A stretch of DNA of 64,000 nucleotides. Source: Oscillospiraceae bacterium (GTDB lineage Bacteria > Bacillota > Clostridia > Christensenellales > Aristaeellaceae). The stretch is taken from assembly GCA_031270865.1 (NCBI GenBank), contig JAISWI010000057.1, positions 1 to 64,000 of the forward strand. Reading direction: 5' to 3'. This document shows positions 62,250 to 64,000 of the stretch, piece after piece (the first letter of the stretch is position 1; the number at the start of each line of letters is the position of its first letter). Under the pieces are notes generated by a model. That model saw nothing but the letters and a program-made list of their open reading frames with translations. It was not told the DNA's origin and ran no database searches. The translations under genes and the position numbers were made by a program.

Positions 62250-63503
62250 GTGAGGAACACACTAAGGCAAGTGTCCCGCTCCGCGAACTTTATGATAGGG
62301 TTCGTGACGGTCATGCTGATACTGCTGATGGTCGGGATATACCCGCTGTTCAACCCGGGCAGCCCGCTGGATATGATCGGGCTGGGCACGTTCTTCAAGC
62401 CCGGCACGTATATCAGCATGTATGACGCCGTGGAGACCGCCACGGCGTACACGCTGCGCATAGACGACGCGGCGGCCAAACGCGTGGCGGCCAAGCTGCC
62501 CATGGCCGACCGCGAGTCGATGAAACGCTGGCTCATCGCGTACGGCATCGCCGAGGACGCTATCCACACGGACGACCTCAACGACCTGCTGAACCTGTGG
62601 AACAATACCTACGACGAGAGCGCGAGACCCGCCGGGCTAACCTCCGCCTTCCGCAAGAGCGTGGCGAGGATCGACGCCGCGCTGGAGGGATTGCTGGAGC
62701 CGCTGGACGTGCGCGTCTATACCACATCCCCGGAGACCGGCGAGACGCGCGAGACCGCGCGGATCAAGGATAACCAGTTCATAAACGTATCCGAGGTCGT
62801 CAACACGCGCAGGTTGTGGCTGGGCACGGATAACTTCGGGCGCGACGCGTTCAAGGAACTGCTCGCGGCAACAGGCGTGTCGCTGAAGATCGGGCTGATA
62901 GCCGGCGTTATCGCCACCGCGCTGGGGTTGATGCTGGGGCTGCTGTCCGGGTTTGTGGGCGGCATTGTGGATGATATCATCATGTTCTTCGCGAACCTGT
63001 TCACCGTGATACCGGGGTTCGTGCTGCTGATACTGATCTCGTACAGTATCGGGCAGGAGCAGCGCGGCGCGACGGTGGTCGCGGCGGTCATCGGGTGCAC
63101 GTCGTGGGTATGGACGACAAGGTCCGTGCGCGCGCAGACGCTGTCGCTGCGCAACCGCGACCATGTCAACCTGTCGCGGCTGTCCGGGCACACGCTGCCG
63201 CGCATACTGGTAACGGATATCCTGCCTTACATCGCATCATACGTCGTGATGGCGCTGATACTGCAGATATGCTCGGGCATACTGGCCGAGGCGCAGCTGT
63301 CGATGCTGGGCCTAGGCCCGAAGACGACCGAGACCCCGACGCTGGGGTTGATGATGTTCTGGGGCATGACGTACGCGGCGCACCAAAACGGCGCGTGGTG
63401 GGCATATTTCCCGGTGATACTGATGATCGCCCTCGTGTCGTTCTCCATGAACCTGATGAATACAGGGCTGGACCAGGTGTTCAACCCGCAGTTAAGGAGC
63501 TGA
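62250..63503 (+). CDS. DppC/OppC-type peptide ABC permease with enlarged extracytoplasmic segment
   Basis: 417 residues from GTG 62250 after AAGGGGG, about 100 more than a usual DppC. After the first membrane helix ([20 protein letters not shown]) a ~150-residue hydrophilic insert runs to about residue 185 ([20 protein letters not shown] ... [16 protein letters not shown]). Normal DppC features follow: [15 protein letters not shown], five further helices, and the EAA loop [20 protein letters not shown]. The insert probably lies on the outer face and may contact the binding protein. Confidence 0.88.
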   Translation: MRNTLRQVSRSANFMIGFVTVMLILLMVGIYPLFNPGSPLDMIGLGTFFKPGTYISMYDAVETATAYTLRIDDAAAKRVAAKLPMADRESMKRWLIAYGIAEDAIHTDDLNDLLNLWNNTYDESARPAGLTSAFRKSVARIDAALEGLLEPLDVRVYTTSPETGETRETARIKDNQFINVSEVVNTRRLWLGTDNFGRDAFKELLAATGVSLKIGLIAGVIATALGLMLGLLSGFVGGIVDDIIMFFANLFTVIPGFVLLILISYSIGQEQRGATVVAAVIGCTSWVWTTRSVRAQTLSLRNRDHVNLSRLSGHTLPRILVTDILPYIASYVVMALILQICSGILAEAQLSMLGLGPKTTETPTLGLMMFWGMTYAAHQNGAWWAYFPVILMIALVSFSMNLMNTGLDQVFNPQLRS

Positions 63504-63506
63504 CGT

Positions 63507-64000
63507 ATGGCAAAGGTTATGCTGGACGTCAAGGAGCTGACCACAAAGTATATCACCCGGTTCAACGAGGACGTGTACGCCGTCGACCGCGTGTCCTTCC
63601 AGGTCGAGGAAGGTAAGTCGCTGGGCATCGCGGGCGAGAGCGGCTGCGGCAAGTCCACGCTGGCGTTGAGCCTGATGGGGTATTACTTCGCGCCGCTGCG
63701 CTACATGTCGGGCAGCATCAAGATAGACGGGCGCGAGATCACCTCAATGAAGCCGGACGACGCGCGCAGGAGCGTCCTGGGCGCGGAGATCGCGTACATA
63801 CCCCAGGCCGCGATGAACGCGCTCAACCCGACCCAGAAGATCATCCGGTTCATCGAGGACGTGATACAGGCGCACGACACGTCCAAGACGCGCAAGGACA
63901 TCCGCGACATGGCGCGGCAGCGGTTTGAGGCGCTGAACCTTCCCGCCGACGTGCTCGACAAGCACGCGGTGGAGCTTTCCGGCGGCATGAAGCAGCGCAC
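63507..64000 (+). CDS. DppD/OppD-type ABC ATPase, truncated by window end
   Basis: The first ~165 residues only; AAGGAG precedes the ATG. Walker A is GESGCGKST, the Q-loop region is [18 protein letters not shown] and the signature ELSGGMKQR lies at the very edge. It energises the DppBC permeases; a DppF partner is expected just beyond. Confidence 0.9.
   Translation, partial: MAKVMLDVKELTTKYITRFNEDVYAVDRVSFQVEEGKSLGIAGESGCGKSTLALSLMGYYFAPLRYMSGSIKIDGREITSMKPDDARRSVLGAEIAYIPQAAMNALNPTQKIIRFIEDVIQAHDTSKTRKDIRDMARQRFEALNLPADVLDKHAVELSGGMKQR

Overview
The window is a GC-rich bacterial chromosome segment. It has strong AGGAGG-type ribosome binding sites, TTG/GTG starts, OhrR/HxlR/LacI regulators, LplABC-type sugar transporters, an ACGX-type radical-SAM peptide system and nitrogenase-like genes. 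Together these point to an anaerobic, probably spore-forming Clostridia-type Firmicute that lives on plant polysaccharides. I see no rRNA, intact insertion sequence, prophage or CRISPR array. No species call is justified.

Layout. 1-8.2 kb: a block of collagen-like (Gly-X-Y) and related secretion-signal-less surface proteins, plausibly spore exosporium or appendage proteins. 8.3-22 kb: a metal-centred region. It holds a zinc-binding ZnuA-like protein with two ZinT domains inserted into it, then a long co-directional run: NifH-like reductase, FecB/BtuF-type binding protein, FecCD-type permease, ATPase, NifD-like and NifK-like subunits, a His-rich COG0523 GTPase, a GTPase-like/permease fusion, and a TIGR03943-type membrane protein. 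The promoters of the zinc gene and of the NifH-like gene share a closely similar 35-bp element, so the two units are probably co-regulated. 22.4-25 kb: two secreted proteins of unknown function. 25-32.8 kb: sugar epimerase, esterase, a GH172-type (DUF2961) hydrolase and an LplABC-like sugar importer divergent from a LacI regulator whose mRNA appears leaderless. 32.8-40.6 kb: rRNA/tRNA methyltransferase, ABC exporter, MFS transporter, phosphoesterase, zinc-ribbon protein, CAP-domain protein and a hypothetical. 40.7-41.05 kb: three tRNA genes (Leu-UAG, Gly-GCC, Gly-TCC) with a promoter and terminator.

41.1-49.4 kb: an ohrR-gpx peroxide cassette lies between a decayed duplicate of the cobU 5' end and the real cob operon (cobU, a second short CobU-like gene, cobT, cobS, cobC, cobD, cbiB, cbiP), which covers the late adenosylcobalamin pathway. 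49.5-51.1 kb: an AT-rich island with only broken coding fragments. 51.1-56 kb: GH51 arabinofuranosidase with its own sugar ABC importer behind a strong promoter and a palindromic operator. 56.1 kb: C-terminal remnant of an IS30-family transposase. 56.4-59 kb: HxlR regulator divergent from a repeat peptide, radical SAM/SPASM maturase and nitroreductase, a candidate ribosomal-peptide (RiPP) locus. 59.2-64 kb: oligopeptide ABC importer, running off the right edge.

Several intergenic regions carry a family of about 32-bp tandem repeats (built on GGGATTCGC-TCGCCCCCTCTGCCGC), often in opposing orientations. A second family of palindromic elements ends in CCAACTTGAAAC. The most interesting unexplained system is the nitrogenase-like/ABC-importer/GTPase locus at 12.1-22 kb. 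The RiPP locus and the ZnuA-2xZinT protein come next.
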